Below are positions 23,348-38,000 of a DNA stretch of 64,000 nt, piece by piece; the first letter of the stretch is position 1; the number at the start of each line of letters is the position of its first letter. The translations under genes were made by a program, and so were the position numbers. The stretch is from Dipteris shenzhenensis (taxonomy: Eukaryota; Polypodiophyta; Polypodiopsida; Gleicheniales): NCBI GenBank assembly GCA_047967505.1, contig CM106539.1; one strand, written 5' to 3'. Under the pieces are notes generated by a model. The model was given only the letters and a program-made list of their open reading frames with translations, was not told the origin of the DNA and did no database searches.

Positions 23348-26300
23348 CAGCCACATACAAACCAAAAATAAAAGCCAGGAAAGTTCCTTTATGTTGTGAT
23401 GACCAAAACTATGTGCACATGGTCAAGTAGCAAGTAATTGGCCCAAATTACACATAAAAACTGTTATTTTTTATTCTAGATATGTGAGTTTAGACTCTGC
23501 AAGACCAAAAAATTGAGCTTACTGCCTTTCAGCTCATTAGACAATAGTCAAGTTGACCCATACCCCATCATTTGACCTTCAAGATTATCCTCAACATGGG
23601 CATGTGCATGAGCGCTAGCACCATTATAAACGTAGATGTCCACATAAAGACAAGGATCCAACCAGGGTTGGGTGCGCCAAGAATGGAAGGGGAGAACACA
23701 AGCAGGCAGCCAACACACTCATTTTTAACATTGTGTCACTAGAGAATTGCATTAGCAAACACTTGGAAGTCACTTAGTGGTGTGATATTCCACGTCTTTT
23801 TATTTAAACTTTGTTCAAGTTATTTATGTTGGAGTCTCTATCTCAAAACTAAGCATCATCTCCCAAGTGAGGCAAAGATGATACCTGACTACGTTCGCAC
23901 ACACTTGGACCCTTAACACCATCACCCCCATTCACAAGGCATGAGATCTCATAAGCCTAGAAAACTACACGACCATTATGATTGGACATGCCGTGTCCAA
24001 GATCTATGTATCAGTACTTGACACAGAGGTTAGCTTGGTCGCCGAGCTTCGGGGACTCAAAGCCGTGGGACAAGCAAGCTTTCGGATAGATCACGGAACC
24101 ATGGATCATATACTTACACTTCAAGGGGGTCATCAAGGAGGCAAGGCACGGAGACAGAGTGCCAAATGTTGCCTTGTGGATTTCAGCAAGGCTTTTGACA
24201 CGATGCCGAGAGCCCAACTCATCAGATGTCTACAAGAGCTAGGATACGATCAAAAGATTACTTGGGCAGTCACGACACTGTATGAGAGTCTCACATAGGG
24301 TTCAAGCAGGTGCAAGGTGGACAGAGGAGATCATGAGCACCATTGGACTCAAACAAGGTTGTCCGTTATAACCAACCTTGTTTGGCCTCTACATAGATGA
24401 ACTTGAGACCTTTATTGGAACCCTAGGAGGAGCTGGTTGCTCTCTAGCCGCATCCTTGCTCCATATTATCCTATAATGCAGATGACGTGGTCTTACTCTC
24501 CTCCACAGCAAAGGGTGTCTGGCAACACTCAAATGGGTTTCATACGTTTTGTGAGACACATCACTTGAAGTTCAACATTGACAAAACCAAGTTCATGATC
24601 TTCAACACGTCCCAAGAATCCATGCAAAGAGAGCATTTCACCTTGGACGAGCTGTCGATGGAGGTGGTTGGCATCCCAGACATACTTGGAGGTCCTTTTC
24701 TCTGGGCCCAATCTTCACAATATGACCAGCATTACATGGCCGACTAAGCAAGGGGTATGCCGCACTGGTCAGAATCGAGCGGCAGTGCTTTCACTCTCAC
24801 TTCTTGGAGCAAGACTAGGACCCTTAACACCATCACCCCCATTTACAAGGCATGAGATCCCATGAGCCTAGAAAACTACACTACCATTATGATTGGACAT
24901 GTCATGTCCAAGATCTATGTATCAATACTTTACACAGAGGTTAGCCTGGTCGTCAAGCTTCGGGGACTCATAGCCGTGGGACAAGCATGCTTTCGGATAG
25001 ATCACGGAACCATGGATCATATACTACACTTCGGGGGGGCCATCAAGGAGGCCAAGCATGAAGACAGAGAGTCAAATGCTGCCTTGTGGATTTCCACAAG
25101 GCTTTTGACACGATGCCGAGAGCCCAACTCATCAGACGTCTACAAGAGCTAGGATACAATCCAAAGATTACTTGGACGGTCACGACACTTTATGAGAGAG
25201 TCTCAGAGAGGGTTCGAACAGGTGTAGGGTGGATAGAGGCACCATTGGACTCAAACAAGGTTGTCCGTTATAACCAACCTTGTTTGGCCTCTACATAGAT
25301 GAACTTGAGACCTTTATTCGGACCCTAGGAGGGGCTGGTTGCTCTCTAGCCGCATCCTTGCTCCATATTCTCCTATATGCAGATGACGTGGTCTTACTCT
25401 CCTCCACAGCAGAGGGTGTCTGGCAACACTCGGAAGGGTTTCATACCTTTTGTGAGACACATGACTTGAAGTTCAACATTGGCGAAACCAAGTTCATGAT
25501 CTTCAACACGTCCCAAGAAGCCATGCAAAGAGAGCATTTCACCTTGGATGGGCTATCGCTGGAGGTGTAGATGATTCACAATAAGCCTTCAGTAGTCCCA
25601 CATCAAATAGTCCTAGCTAAGTTTGGAGCATCGCCACTATAGCTCGATGCAGCGTTTCAAGCTGAGCCTAAAACTGCCATACCATACTCTTTCTTCTTCT
25701 CTTTTGCAAGCCTCTTTGCATGTGCATGTCCAGAACCACTGCTAAAGGTATGACTTGGCTGAACTTTCTTTTTGCCATATACTTTGCCGAAAAAGCATGC
25801 TTCCCACCACGAGAGTGTGAAGTCATATTCTTTCACGTATGCTCCTCCTGCAACGAGAGTGCTCCAGAGACAGGTACAAAGCTCGTCTCCTAACAAAGGG
25901 CTATGCATAGTGGAAAAGCATAGACTATGATGAAACCTTTGCCCCGCTTCTCATATGACCACCGTTAGGTGTGTGGTTCGGTCCATTGGATTTGTGGAAC
26001 CTAGCAGGGACGCCAAAGTAAGCAAGCTAAGAAAGGCCATGTATGGTTTTGAAGCAAGCTCCTCGAGCTTGATATGCAAAGATAGATAATTTTTTTGTTG
26101 GGAAATCTCAAGGTGTATGCCCTAGGCACACCATGGTTTCTATGTGTGTGTGCTAGAGGCACAGTTAGGTGTCCATAAGCACTCTTAGGTAATAGATGCC
26201 ACATAGGATGATTGAGAGATTCTAGGAGCTGATTGAGGAGATGATTGTGGAGCTCAGAGGTCATCAATGATGTTAGTGATCATGTTAGAGGTGCCTACAT

Positions 26301-29300
26301 ATGGACCTCACCTTTCTTCATTCCATAATCAAGCATTCTCATTTTGTGTTCACTTCATGCTTTCCCTTTAGTTCCTCAACATGGTATCAGAGCACTATGA
26401 TCCTCCTTGAGCCCATTTGTGCCACATCATCTTCTTCTTCTCCATCTTCTTCTTCTTCTTCATCTTCACCATTTCTTCCCAAAACTTGCTAGAGCTTGTT
26501 CTCCCTCGTCTTTCCGCCATTCTCCAAATCCTCTGAGCTGGAGATACCCCTCGTATGGGCGAACTTTCACCTGCAAGGAATTGAAGAAACATTGTCGCTG
26601 CTGGTCACCATTCCCCGAAGATCGTCGAAACTCCCTTCTGCGTATTCTATGTTTCTGCTCCACCTTTCTCTAATTCCTTTTAGAGGAAGCTTCTCCATAC
26701 CTTGGACTATCTTGTGTTGAAATTTGAGCAGCAATGGTTGCATATTCGAGGAGAAAACGCGGAAAAACCAGTCGATCTTCAAGCTGCTAGCTATGGCGAC
26801 ATGACGCGGCATTTCGCCCTTCCTCCTCAGTGGCTCTTCTCAGGTATATGAGCTTTGTTTCTTCCTAGAAAGCCCTGTTTTCTTTGCTCTAAAGAAGGAG
26901 ATACAAGCCCTCCAAGTTCAGGCCTCTGTTTTGAACAATTTTGACAAGGTTGTGAGCTTAATGCTACATAAGATGCTACTTTAGCATTTCTAATGTTTTA
27001 AAGTGTTGAATAGCATCAGTATAACTGTGGCTACAACTTTGCTTTAAGTTGCTATACCTGGATTTGTTTGGAATGCTTTCATTTAGCCACTTCTATGAAG
27101 CATGGAAAATGAAGCATCATTTCCATTATGATTTTTAGTATGCAATTTGGTCACAAAATGCTTATACTTTGCAGCTTTTCAGTTTTTTTTTCTAGCCCTG
27201 TAAGAGAGTAGACACTGCCCATTCTAGCCTTGTAAGAGAGTAGACACTGCCCGTTCTGAGTTAGACCCTCTCATGGCTACCATCTTGAATATGGATAAGT
27301 TCAATGGTAAAGGCTTTCACACATGGCAAATGAAGGTTAAGTTTGCATTGATGAGGGAAAACCTCTGGGGGCTTGTCAAATCGGCTTCAGCTGCTTCTTC
27401 AACAGCCTCTAATGCTGGAGAATCCTCAGCTCCGACACACCCGGCAAGAGATCCTGCTAGAGAGGAGAAAGCCTATGGCATCATTGCTCTTGCCTTAGGA
27501 GATGACTATATTCATCACATCTCTGACTTAGAGTCTCCTGCAGAAGCTTGGCAGAAGCTTGACATTATTTTTGGTGCTAGCTCTCACATCTCAAAATTGT
27601 CACTTAAGATTGCTTTCTTTGAATTGAAGATGGTTAGTGGCACTCCTCTGGCTGCCCATGTCAATTTTATGCGGAGTCTCATGACTCAACTTGCTTCTAT
27701 CAACTCTCCAATCACTACAGATGATGCAATGACAGTATTGCTCAAAAGTATGCCTGAATATTATGATCATGTTGTTACCACTTTGAAAAATCTTCCTAAT
27801 CCTAATCTTGAAGGTCTTATTTCTGCTCTTCAAGAAGAAGAAAGGCACATGGAACTCCGGAGAGGCAATGACACAGCATACCAGAGAAGCAATGACACAG
27901 GATATGCCATAAAATTTCAAAAGGGCAAGTCTTCACCTTGCAAACATTGTGGGAAGACTAATCACCTCTCAAAAGACTGCTTCAAGATCAATCCATGCAA
28001 ACACTGTGGCAAAAACAATCACCATGAAAAGTATTGTAGAGCCAAAAAGGAAGCAACTACAAAGTCAGAAACTGCCAATCTACTTTCATTTGATGAGTCT
28101 CCACATGATGAAGATTATGCTTTTTGAACCATCTCCATATATGCTCAAGATCTCTCTTTTTATGTTGAGTCAAGGTACTCAGCCTGGATAGTCCTCCAAA
28201 ATGAATGAAATAAACTATTGTGTTCTTTGTAAACACCTCTGGTCACCATACGATGTAGGCCATGTGTATGTGTTTTGCTCCATGGTACCTCCTGCAGACA
28301 TTGTGTGCATGTACATGCAAGGGAGATAACCATTGGAAGGTCTTATGTATCCCTTTTGTTTACCTCACACCCTTGGGAACCCCTTGCTAGCATGAGATCC
28401 TAGCCATAGATTAATCCTTGACCACCATGAGATGGCATGAGAAACTATGAGACTAGATGAATCCTTGACATAGCCTGAGGCATTCCCTTGAGGGGGGGTT
28501 TGTTCGGATATCTCAAGGTGTATGCCCCAAGCACACCTTGGTTTCTATGTGTGTGTGCTAGAGGCACAGTTAGGTGTCCATAAGCACTCTTAGGTAGTAG
28601 ATGTCACATAGGATGATTGAGAGATTCTAGGAGCTGATTGAGGAGATGATTGTGGAGCTCAGAGGTCATCAGTGATGTCAGTGATCATGTAAGAAGTGCC
28701 TACATATGGACCTCACCTTTCTTCATTCCATAATCAAGCATTCTCATTTTGTGTTCACTTCATGCTTTCCCTTTAGTTCCTCAACATTTTTTACCAACCA
28801 AGTGGAATGCAGAATAGTCCACATGAGAGTACCCTCTATGTCGGGAAGGGGGGGATTTGCTAATTTGTTCTCTATGTTGATGACATGTTGCTCACTAGTA
28901 ATGTCGCAAAAATTGCAGACTTTAAGGCTGAATTACAGCAGACAGTTCAATCTCATGATAGTCACTCATAAGGTTGAGAGTCATAAAGTCCCTCATGCAT
29001 AGCAAGGACTAGCTACTTTGACATCCTTCAATAATGTCATCACTGCCCAACAATGGGTGTAGCCCATAGTATAAACATATGCTCTCACACATACAAATCC
29101 ACACACCCACACATACTTAAGCATCCATTTATACAAAGGTCTTCATACTGAGTTTCTATCGGCACTCCGGAGGGAAAGGGCAGCCTCAGCCATGACAAAA
29201 GCTAGCACTAAAGGCCTTTCTATAGTTTGGACCATTGGCACCATCATCCCAAAGTAGAAGACCCTATGGATGCAAGGAGCTCTCTGACCATTATGGTAGG

Positions 29301-31969
29301 CCAATTGATGGACAAGGTATGCAAGTTGGCACTAGAGACAAACATCAGTGAGCAAGCAAAGTGGGCATGTATGAGAGTAGAGGGTTAAGCAAGCTACAAA
29401 CGAGATCACTCTACCTTGGATCATATCTTCAACCCCTGAGCTCTCATAGAACAAGCCAAAATGTGGAAACATAAGGTATATGACTGCTTCATGGAATTTC
29501 GAAAGGCCTTTGATTCGGTCCCACAAGCTCGCCCCAAGTATTGTACATGACGTCACAAAATGAAAGAGACTAATGCAATCATCTTGAAGGTGTGGTAGGA
29601 CGGGAATAGAGGAGCTTCGCATGACTGGCTTGGTAATTTACAAGACGAGAATCCCACTAAGGAGTTTCCTTTGTGGACTATGAGATCGATTTTCCCTATC
29701 CAGTTTTCTACAATATAGGCCTGTGAGAGTCTCTCCTATGGGGTTACTGCTGAAGGACAAGGATCCAATGGACGATGTGGCATTGGGGAGTGCTAGAGGA
29801 TTAGAGTTGAATGACTAGCAAGGAGACATGGGGCTGCCACATGGGCACAACATGGGCTGCCATGTGGGCAGCAGGGAAAGGGAAGTTCCTAGCAGAGAGA
29901 AGCCACCATGGAGGGCAGATCTGAGGCGAAGATGCCCAGAGGCTGTCCATGCTTGGAAGGGACGGGTTTCCAACAAGCAAGGCCTGCATGGACAGGGCGA
30001 TGACATCAGCAGCAGTACAGAACAGGCGTGCTCACATTAGTAAGTGTACAGAGGGGTTCTGCAGGCTGTACCAACCTGAAACTAGGGCTGAATAGAGGGG
30101 GCAGAGAACAGGGCTGGATCAGCCTGGGCCACTGGCTGGTTGCCACGTGGCCAAGCGGGCCAATAAGAGCCTTCAAATGGGAGTCCTAGAGGGCATTTAT
30201 AGCTCTCCCCTTCCAGTCGGCTGGTAGGGGGGATTCCAGTCGGCCCATTAGGGCTGGCTGGTCGGTTTTCTGAAGGGGGCCTTGAGCCCTATAAAACGGG
30301 CCCTTTGGGCCTCCACAAGGCATCACTTGAAGCAGCCACTAAACGGCATAACGAAGCATCAAGAACAGCAACAATTGGGCCTATATCTAGGAGGTGAACC
30401 AAGCTGAGGAGCTGCAGCCTTAGCTCAGCAAGGGCTCCACACCTAGGCTGACTACTCAGGCAGCAAGGTGGAAGGATCACTAGATAGAGAGTCTACATAA
30501 GCTCAGAGGAGCACGCGCGCTTAGAGATCTAGAGGTGCCAAGCACATAGTAGGAGAGCTTTGGTAAGATCGTAGGACCACGGTTTGGTGGGACTTCACAT
30601 CTCTTTTATATTGTCTCCGGTTTGGACGGAAATATATCATTGTGGATTCTATATTTGTCTTGGATGCATTGTCTATTTACTAGCTTGCACACACATTTAT
30701 GATTGTAAAGTGCACACAAGTAAAGAAGTTTGATACCGTAGTGAAACACTTCTGCGTGTAATTCCTAGAATGCTCTATCAGTTTTCCACTGCAGGATACC
30801 CTCTGATTGGATTTCATTTCTAACAAGACCCTCTTATAAACCAATCAGTTAGACTATTAGTTGGAATAGAGTATTCTATTGAAAGTCTCATGTTATCTCC
30901 AAGATATATATCTTTAAGTTTATCCAATGGCTTGATTGACTTAAACCGATCCCATTTGAAGTTCACCTACGTAGATTGCTATTGAATAAAAGCCCAATAA
31001 ATGGACAAAAATAGTCCATTCTCTCCAAGGAATTCTCGTATTGAGGCCTCAAGAATCGTGATATCTGTGAAAGAAGCCTCCAATCTACTCATCATGCCTC
31101 CTAGACCACTACAGGGCCTAGGCCTAGAACTCCTCACGTTGAGTTGCTGTTTGAGGGGTGCCCTCCTCTACCCTAGAAAAGACATGGTCATCTCAAGGAT
31201 ATCCTTATCTTGCCCTCCTTGTCTCATGTGCACTAAAGATGTGTGTCTATCAAACTAGGCCCAGTATTCTGAAAAAAACTATTGAGTCATCCTATCTCCT
31301 TGTTGTTGCACCCACCTAGCTCTGGGAGATCGAAATGAGAACTCCACTTGTCTGGAATTTGTCACTTGCAACTCGAGTGTGGCACACTTACACTAGTATG
31401 TCAATGAATGGGAGCTAGGCTACTAACTTTCAAGTCTCTAAATGAAGGCATGATCTTGATGCAAAGCTCGCTCACACATGAAGAAGTCACAGACCTCGCT
31501 CCCACTTTAGATGGCCTCCACTATCCACTATTGTACTACTTTGGATGGCTTCCCACACACGAACAAGTCGTTGTGTTCCAAATATACTTGTGTACACACA
31601 TCATTTGTGAGTTCATCTTGCTGCAAGGGCTTGACTACAGCAAGCAAGCCCTATTATCTCTAACAGTGATGTGACCCTCGATTAGGTGAAGGCGACACTC
31701 TTTGTAACACTGCCATTTTGGTGGGCAACTAGTTGTGACAAGGAGACCCGGGTCCACTGAATGTATACCTGTCCTATTATCTTTGACAATGATGTATCAT
31801 GTGACCCTCAGTTAGGTGAAGAAAACACTCTTTGTAAAATTGCCATTTTGGTGGGCAACTAGTTGTGACAAGGAGACCCATGTCCATTGAATGTATACCT
31901 ACCATAGATCACCCTTGCAGACCCATGAATCTCCTGTTGTATTAGGCATAGAAAAGGAAATTCAAGGAC

Positions 31970-32015
<46 letters not shown>

Positions 32016-35000
32016 GGGGGGGATCAATAGACTTACCAAGAGAGTGAAACAATTTAGTAGGCCGCATGTAATAATATTTATCATGCCCCTGAGCTACACA
32101 TTGCATGGGCAATGAAAGAGCCATGTGTTTGTCTACCCACTTCAGTTTAGCTCGATCAAGGTGGGTTAGAATCTAAAAAGAGGAGTCTCTATGTCGATGT
32201 CTCGTTGCAAACTTTATGGATATATCATGTATAGTGCATCTCTTATTCTGGATCGCGCATGAGAGCATCATGACATTTAGTCTCCCAAATCAAGCACACT
32301 CGACCACTTGTATGTCGCGCTACTAGTTTGACTGGTGAGACAAAAAGGAGGGACTTTGCCTTTTGAAAATGGACCTGACAACATAGCCACTCCAACCTTG
32401 CTAAGGAAGCACGTCCTTTGGTCAACCATGCTAGGGTTGTTGGTTTAGGATAAGCTTTGGTCTTGTGAAGCAAACATCGACAATCTCAACGGGCCTTATT
32501 GCAAGAATGAATGACTCGTGATGGAGTTCAACCTTGTTAATGTTGAAGACCATAACGTTGGTTTAACAACATTGATTTCATGTTCCAAATGTCACAAAAT
32601 GCCTGCAAGGCTGCCAAGCAACTCTATAAGCCCTCTACCATATATGAAATCAGCCCTACATCATCAACACAAAACAAGATGGGGATGTGAGGTATGTCAA
32701 TAATCATCTAGGTCCTCCAAGAGCGTCCTACGAAAGAAGCCAAATCCTCAATGTAGAACCCAAAGAGGGTGGAAGATAGAGGACAGGTGTCGAATTGTGG
32801 ATCGCTTGGCTCATGATCGTCTCCTTGTCAGCCATGTACACAAGAGAGATAGAAAAGGCATGCCTCTCCTCTATTAAACAGGTTATTATACCCCTAGGCC
32901 TCAAAAATTCATAAATATGATCTAACCCCAAAAAATTACCCATAAATCTTTTTGAAAAAATGAAAATGAAATGAAAACTGCCAATATTGCAAGTTGCAAC
33001 ATTGAACTTTCAAGTCAGTAGTAGCTATAATTCACACAAGAGTTGAGACAGGTGATAAAGACAGTATGGAGACTTGTTACTTGGTCCTTGCCCTTCGGCC
33101 CTATGTCCTAGATTCCAGGATTCACGTTTCAATCAAGACTATTCAACAAACTACAAACATCTAAGTTCGACCCCATATGAGCTCCCAAATGAGCAGCATA
33201 GTAGGATCATGGGCTTGCCTCTTACCATATGAGGCATTGTGGGCATTTCGGGACACCTCTTATCCATAATTGTGTCTATGTCAATGACGTATGCACGTGT
33301 AGCTAAGTAAATGTGTGTGCACATGCACGTGTGCATGTGTTTGCATTTGTGCACGCATGTGTATGCACCATTACACCATGTGTGGAGAACTTCATCAACA
33401 TTTGTATATGCATAAGCATGTGCAACAATGAGTATACTTATCAGTAAAAGCATGGGTGCATGTGCGCATATACCCCACAAAGGAAGTTAATGGCATCTTT
33501 CTACAAAGAGTATCAATAAGCTGCAATGACTCACCAGTTTGCCGATGCAAAAGCTTCCCTGCCCTGATAAAGAGAAGCATAGGAAACTCTTTCGCTCCCA
33601 TAGCTGCAATCAAATCGACTTCTGCTGACGCATTTATCTTGACAATCTACCCCCCCAATGTCAAAATAGACGACATAAGCCTTAAATATTGCAATAGGCA
33701 TCAAATCATTCTCAAAATACAATTCATGTAGATTCAACTTTTCCACCTAAAACACCAAAATCTCCGATTTCAAATTTATAAATTTTGTAGAATAATAAAT
33801 CAACAAACATTATTTACAAATGTGGTTTTTGTTGCTTGTAAACAATATGGTGTAACTAGATTACTTATTTTGGCCAAAATATTGGTGATAACTCTCTAGT
33901 GTTGTTCACTAAAGGACCCACCTGTGGTAGGCTTTTATAACCTTTTTCCATGGCCACTTTAAGGCCTTCCCCTTTGGTGCTTTGTAGCATCATGCATGAA
34001 GAGAAGGTCTCCCACCAAAAGCTCCAAATGAGTGTGAAGAAATGTTCCTAAGTCTTCCGTCTAGGTCATAGTCATCAACTGAGTTCAAAGTTTGAAAGGT
34101 GCATTGCACCTTGTGTTGGAAATAGAGGATAGAATCACTCACACCTCACACTCCCGATCGCAGCTCAAACAACACTCAATGAGACGGAGAGAGATAGCAA
34201 AAACTCTGATATATTGTTCCACAACAGTGGGCTGACAAAAGCTCAGGAGATGAGCGTACAAAACAGCCAACAGATGCTGTCCCAAATCCTGAGTCTACTC
34301 CTCTCCCTGTGCGCTTGCCTATGCAAGGCTTGTCTGTCATGTGCACAGATTGGTATCTGGCGTGTACTGGGTACGATTAGCTCACGTAGCCTGGGGAGGC
34401 TTAGGGCTAGGCAAGCTTGATTCTCGGGTTGAGTGGCAAGGGTACAACCAATTAGAGGTCTTCACTATTTTTGGCGCATTGGGCCCGAGTCTATATAAGG
34501 GGCCCACAGGTTCAATTCTCAAGGAGCCGATGGGAGCAAGACTCGTTCCCAGGTGCTAGGTCTGATCCTGGATTAAGTTGCCGATGCGCATCTACATCTT
34601 AGTGTAGCCCAAGGCCCAGCAGCAGATCCCAAGCTTCACGGCGCCACCTGGTGGTATGGGACACCAGGCTGGTTAGGATCTGGTTGGGAGTTCGTGCCAA
34701 TAGCTTAGCTCGTGGCTCAGAGGGGACATCTCTTGATTCGGGAACGCATCCCGTAGATGTCATGGTTGGGTGGTGAGCAGCTTGCTTAGATTCCTCACGT
34801 TGGTGTGTTCTTGTGTTTGCTTGCAGATCAAAGGTTTCATGAGTGCTGGGGTCGTGTCAGTTGGTATCAAAGCCAACTCCTGAAGTAGGAATCTCTGTTG
34901 TGAGAAATCTGGGCGAATTTTTCTCCAGGTATGCCTCAGTTTCAAAATTCATGTTCATTGCCCTGCAAGTGTTTGATTGGTTCATTTGTTAAGGGTTGTG

Positions 35001-38000
35001 GTTTAGGATTGGGAAAGAAGGAAGGAGAAAGAGAGAGAGGGTGAATTCGAGGCTGATAAGAGGGGTTAGGTGAGAGAGAGTGAGAGGTGTAGCTTGGAGA
35101 GAGTGGAGAGGATTGTAGGAGAGGCGTGAGAGGAGCCACTTGGCAAGCGAGGGGCTGAGGAGAACCCTAGGTGATCCCGTGTTCGATCGGGGCTGCGCAA
35201 AGGTCAGGTGACGCCATGCAGCAGAGTGTAGAGGGGTGCATCATAGGCTAAAGCAGGATCGCAGCAAGGCTGCTGTTTCAGGGAGGCTGGACGCTAAAAA
35301 AAGCACCACCCCTCCAAGATTAGGAGGGTAGGCTTTCTTAGAAAGCTAAGCTTTCTAAAAGATGGACCTCCCACTTTATAGCCTGGCAAAACCACACCTC
35401 TGCCCCAACTTATGATTGTGCGCACATGAAGACCCCTCCACGCCCTTATTGCGGATCTCGTCACTTGGTACGGCTTGCAGCAAACGTCCGTACAGCAACT
35501 AGCAACGGGTGTACCGTATATCCGGGTTCACTGACTCGTGCTGATCGTAAGCTTCGCACCTCTTTCCATCGGCCAATCTCTCTTCTCTTTCATCACCTCC
35601 TATCTGGCCAGCTTTCCTTCTGCTCCAGTCTCCTAGCTCTGATCCCACCTATGGCTTCTCTTCTCTCAGTTTACTTCCTTCATCAAATCAGATTTCAGAT
35701 ATGTCTGATTCCGTAGACCCCGGGCTTGCTATGGGTGATTAGGATATGAACTACCATGCCGATGATGACCAAGGCCTCTACGATGATTTAATTACAAAGA
35801 CTTCCTTCAGTGAATTCACCACTGCTCTCGATGAAAAGTTCAAGCGAGTTAATGTGAATCAAATGGAGTTGACACAACAACTCCAAGGGATTCAGACTTC
35901 ACTCTCACTTTTGACTAGCACTGTTCAAGCGCTCACGCATGTGGATGCTTTGGCTTCAGTGTTAGGTCCAAATATCACTCTAGATCCTTTTCTCGGAGAT
36001 CAGAAGTCCCGTACCAAGGAGGTGGTTCACACTTGGTTGCACAAGTGGCAAGTACACTTCCAGTTTCACCCTTACCCAGATGACAAGAAGATGCAGCTTG
36101 CAGCAGGGTATATGTCAGGGAAGGCTTTATTGAGGTGCAAGGAACTCGGACCCAAGCCTGTAACATGGATAGAGTTCGAAGAGGTCTTCAAGAAAGAGTT
36201 TCTGAAGGAGGAGGAAGATTACGATATCGTAGGCAAGCTCAAGGCCCTCAATATGTCCAAGCTGAACTCGACTTTTGAGATTTATCTTCAGAGGTTTCAA
36301 GATTTGCAGACCACAGCTACAAAGATGGATCAAGTGACCTTGTTAGGTTTCTTTGTAGATGGTTTGCCTAACTCGTACAAGCTTCAAATTAAGAACAACA
36401 AGGGTACCACTTTGCAAGAGGCCATGAACTATGCGCGCATCTATGATGATACCATGGCCGGCGCAAAGGGAACCACCATTGCCGACACGAGTGGGAAGAA
36501 CAAGAGGAAGTTCTTCCAGCCTACCACTGGTACCGGGGAGTCGAAGTCTATAGACAACGCCTCCAAGAAGAACTCAACTCAGACGAAGAATGGAAGTTAC
36601 AGAAAGGACGTTGCTTCATATGCGAGAAGCGGGGCCACACTCGGAATGATTGTCCTAAGCGCAAGAACCAGATGCAAGCGTCGGGACCGAAGCTCCATGT
36701 GGGTCAGGGTACCAAAGCTAAGGAAGCTAATCAAGTTTCAATGACAAGTATTTCTGTAAATGTCATTACATGCCCACTTTCTTGTAATTGCACTTTTAAT
36801 AATTTGTTATTTGACCCCCATGATCTTTTCCGGGTTTATGGAGAAGTAAGGGACCAAAGAGTTCACATTCTCTTTGACCCGGGCAGCTCTCACAATTTTG
36901 TTAATTACAAACTTATGCAGAGGATGCGGCTGTCCACGATACCTAGCGATCACACCTACGAGGTGCAGCTTCCAACTGAAAAGCAGTTTTGGGATCGCAA
37001 GATTGACGCAATTTCTATCCGGATTCAAGACTACACAGCTGCTCTTACGTGCTATGTCATGCACTTGGAACATGTGGACTTGTTAATCTGAATAGAGTGG
37101 TTTAAAACCCACGATATTCAAATTGGATAAAAAGAACATACACTCTCTTTTCTGGATAAGGACACCCAATTTTGTATTCAGTGTAATAATATTCCCTCTT
37201 CTCAGGGACCTATTGTATCTGCGATGCAGCTTCGGAATATAATAAATACTTCTCATTATGATGTGTATCAGTGTGTTTTGATTCCGCTTTCTTCATTTGT
37301 TGTCTCTGTTTATAACAAAAATTATTTAAGCGTGTTTGAACACCGTGAATTGAGAACGTTGTTGGATGATTTCATGGATATGTTCCTTGCTCAACTGCCG
37401 GAAGGTTTACCTCCAAAACGGGCAGTAGATCATCGCATAGATTTAGTACCTGGGGCTCAACCTATTAGTATTCCACCTTATAGGATGAGCCAGCTTGAGG
37501 AGAATGTGTTAGCTTCACAACTACAAGATTATCTAAATATGGGCTATATACGCCCAAGTAAATCACCTTGGGGAACACCTGTCCTCTTAAAAAAAGAAGA
37601 AAGATAATTCGTGAAGATTGAATAAAGTGACAATTAAGAATGATAGACCATTTGGCCGGAGCGGAGTATTTTACTAAGATTGATTTGCATACGGGTTATC
37701 ACCAACTCCGTATCTATGCTAAACACATAGATAGAACCGCATTCCGAACTAGGTATGGCCACTACAAATTTCTCGTATTACCTTTTGGTTTGACCAATGC
37801 TTCTGTTACCTTCCAGCAAATGATGAACGATTTGTTTCGAGATTTTTTGGGCAAATTCGTTGTCGTGTTCTTAGATGACATCTTGGTATATAGCCAAATG
37901 CTAGAGGATCACATTGGACACCTCCAAATTGTCTTAGTTATACTAAGGCAGCATAAGCTCTATGCCAAGATGAGTAACTGTGACTTCTTTATGAAAGAGA

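Larger units (their letters stand above)
26095..28786 (+). mobile_element. Gag-only LTR retrotransposon (TR-GAG-like), 2.69 kb, TSD TTTTT
   Basis: Two near-identical ~287-bp LTRs (26095-26381 and 28501-28786, TG...CA, about 11 mismatches counted by eye) flank an internal region with a perfect tRNA-Met PBS (26382-26394), a single gag frame (27273-28127) and a G-rich polypurine tract (28490-28500). Five T precede and follow the element, and removing it restores the Copia codons DNFFTNQ. There is no protease, integrase, RT or RNase H, so the element must use enzymes of a related autonomous Copia. It lies in intron 4 of the host gene, in antisense orientation. Confidence 0.9.

Noticed and set aside
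29815-30040. Short GC-rich frames on both strands near 29.8-30.0 kb
   Set aside because: GC-rich sequence keeps several frames open by chance; no motif is shared with any family I know.
33151-33480. Minus-strand frame with many Cys/His (HTCMCTHI-type) suggesting a metal-binding protein
   Set aside because: It derives from a TG/CA-rich alternating stretch (33300-33440) inside intron 4, just after the exon 4 donor.
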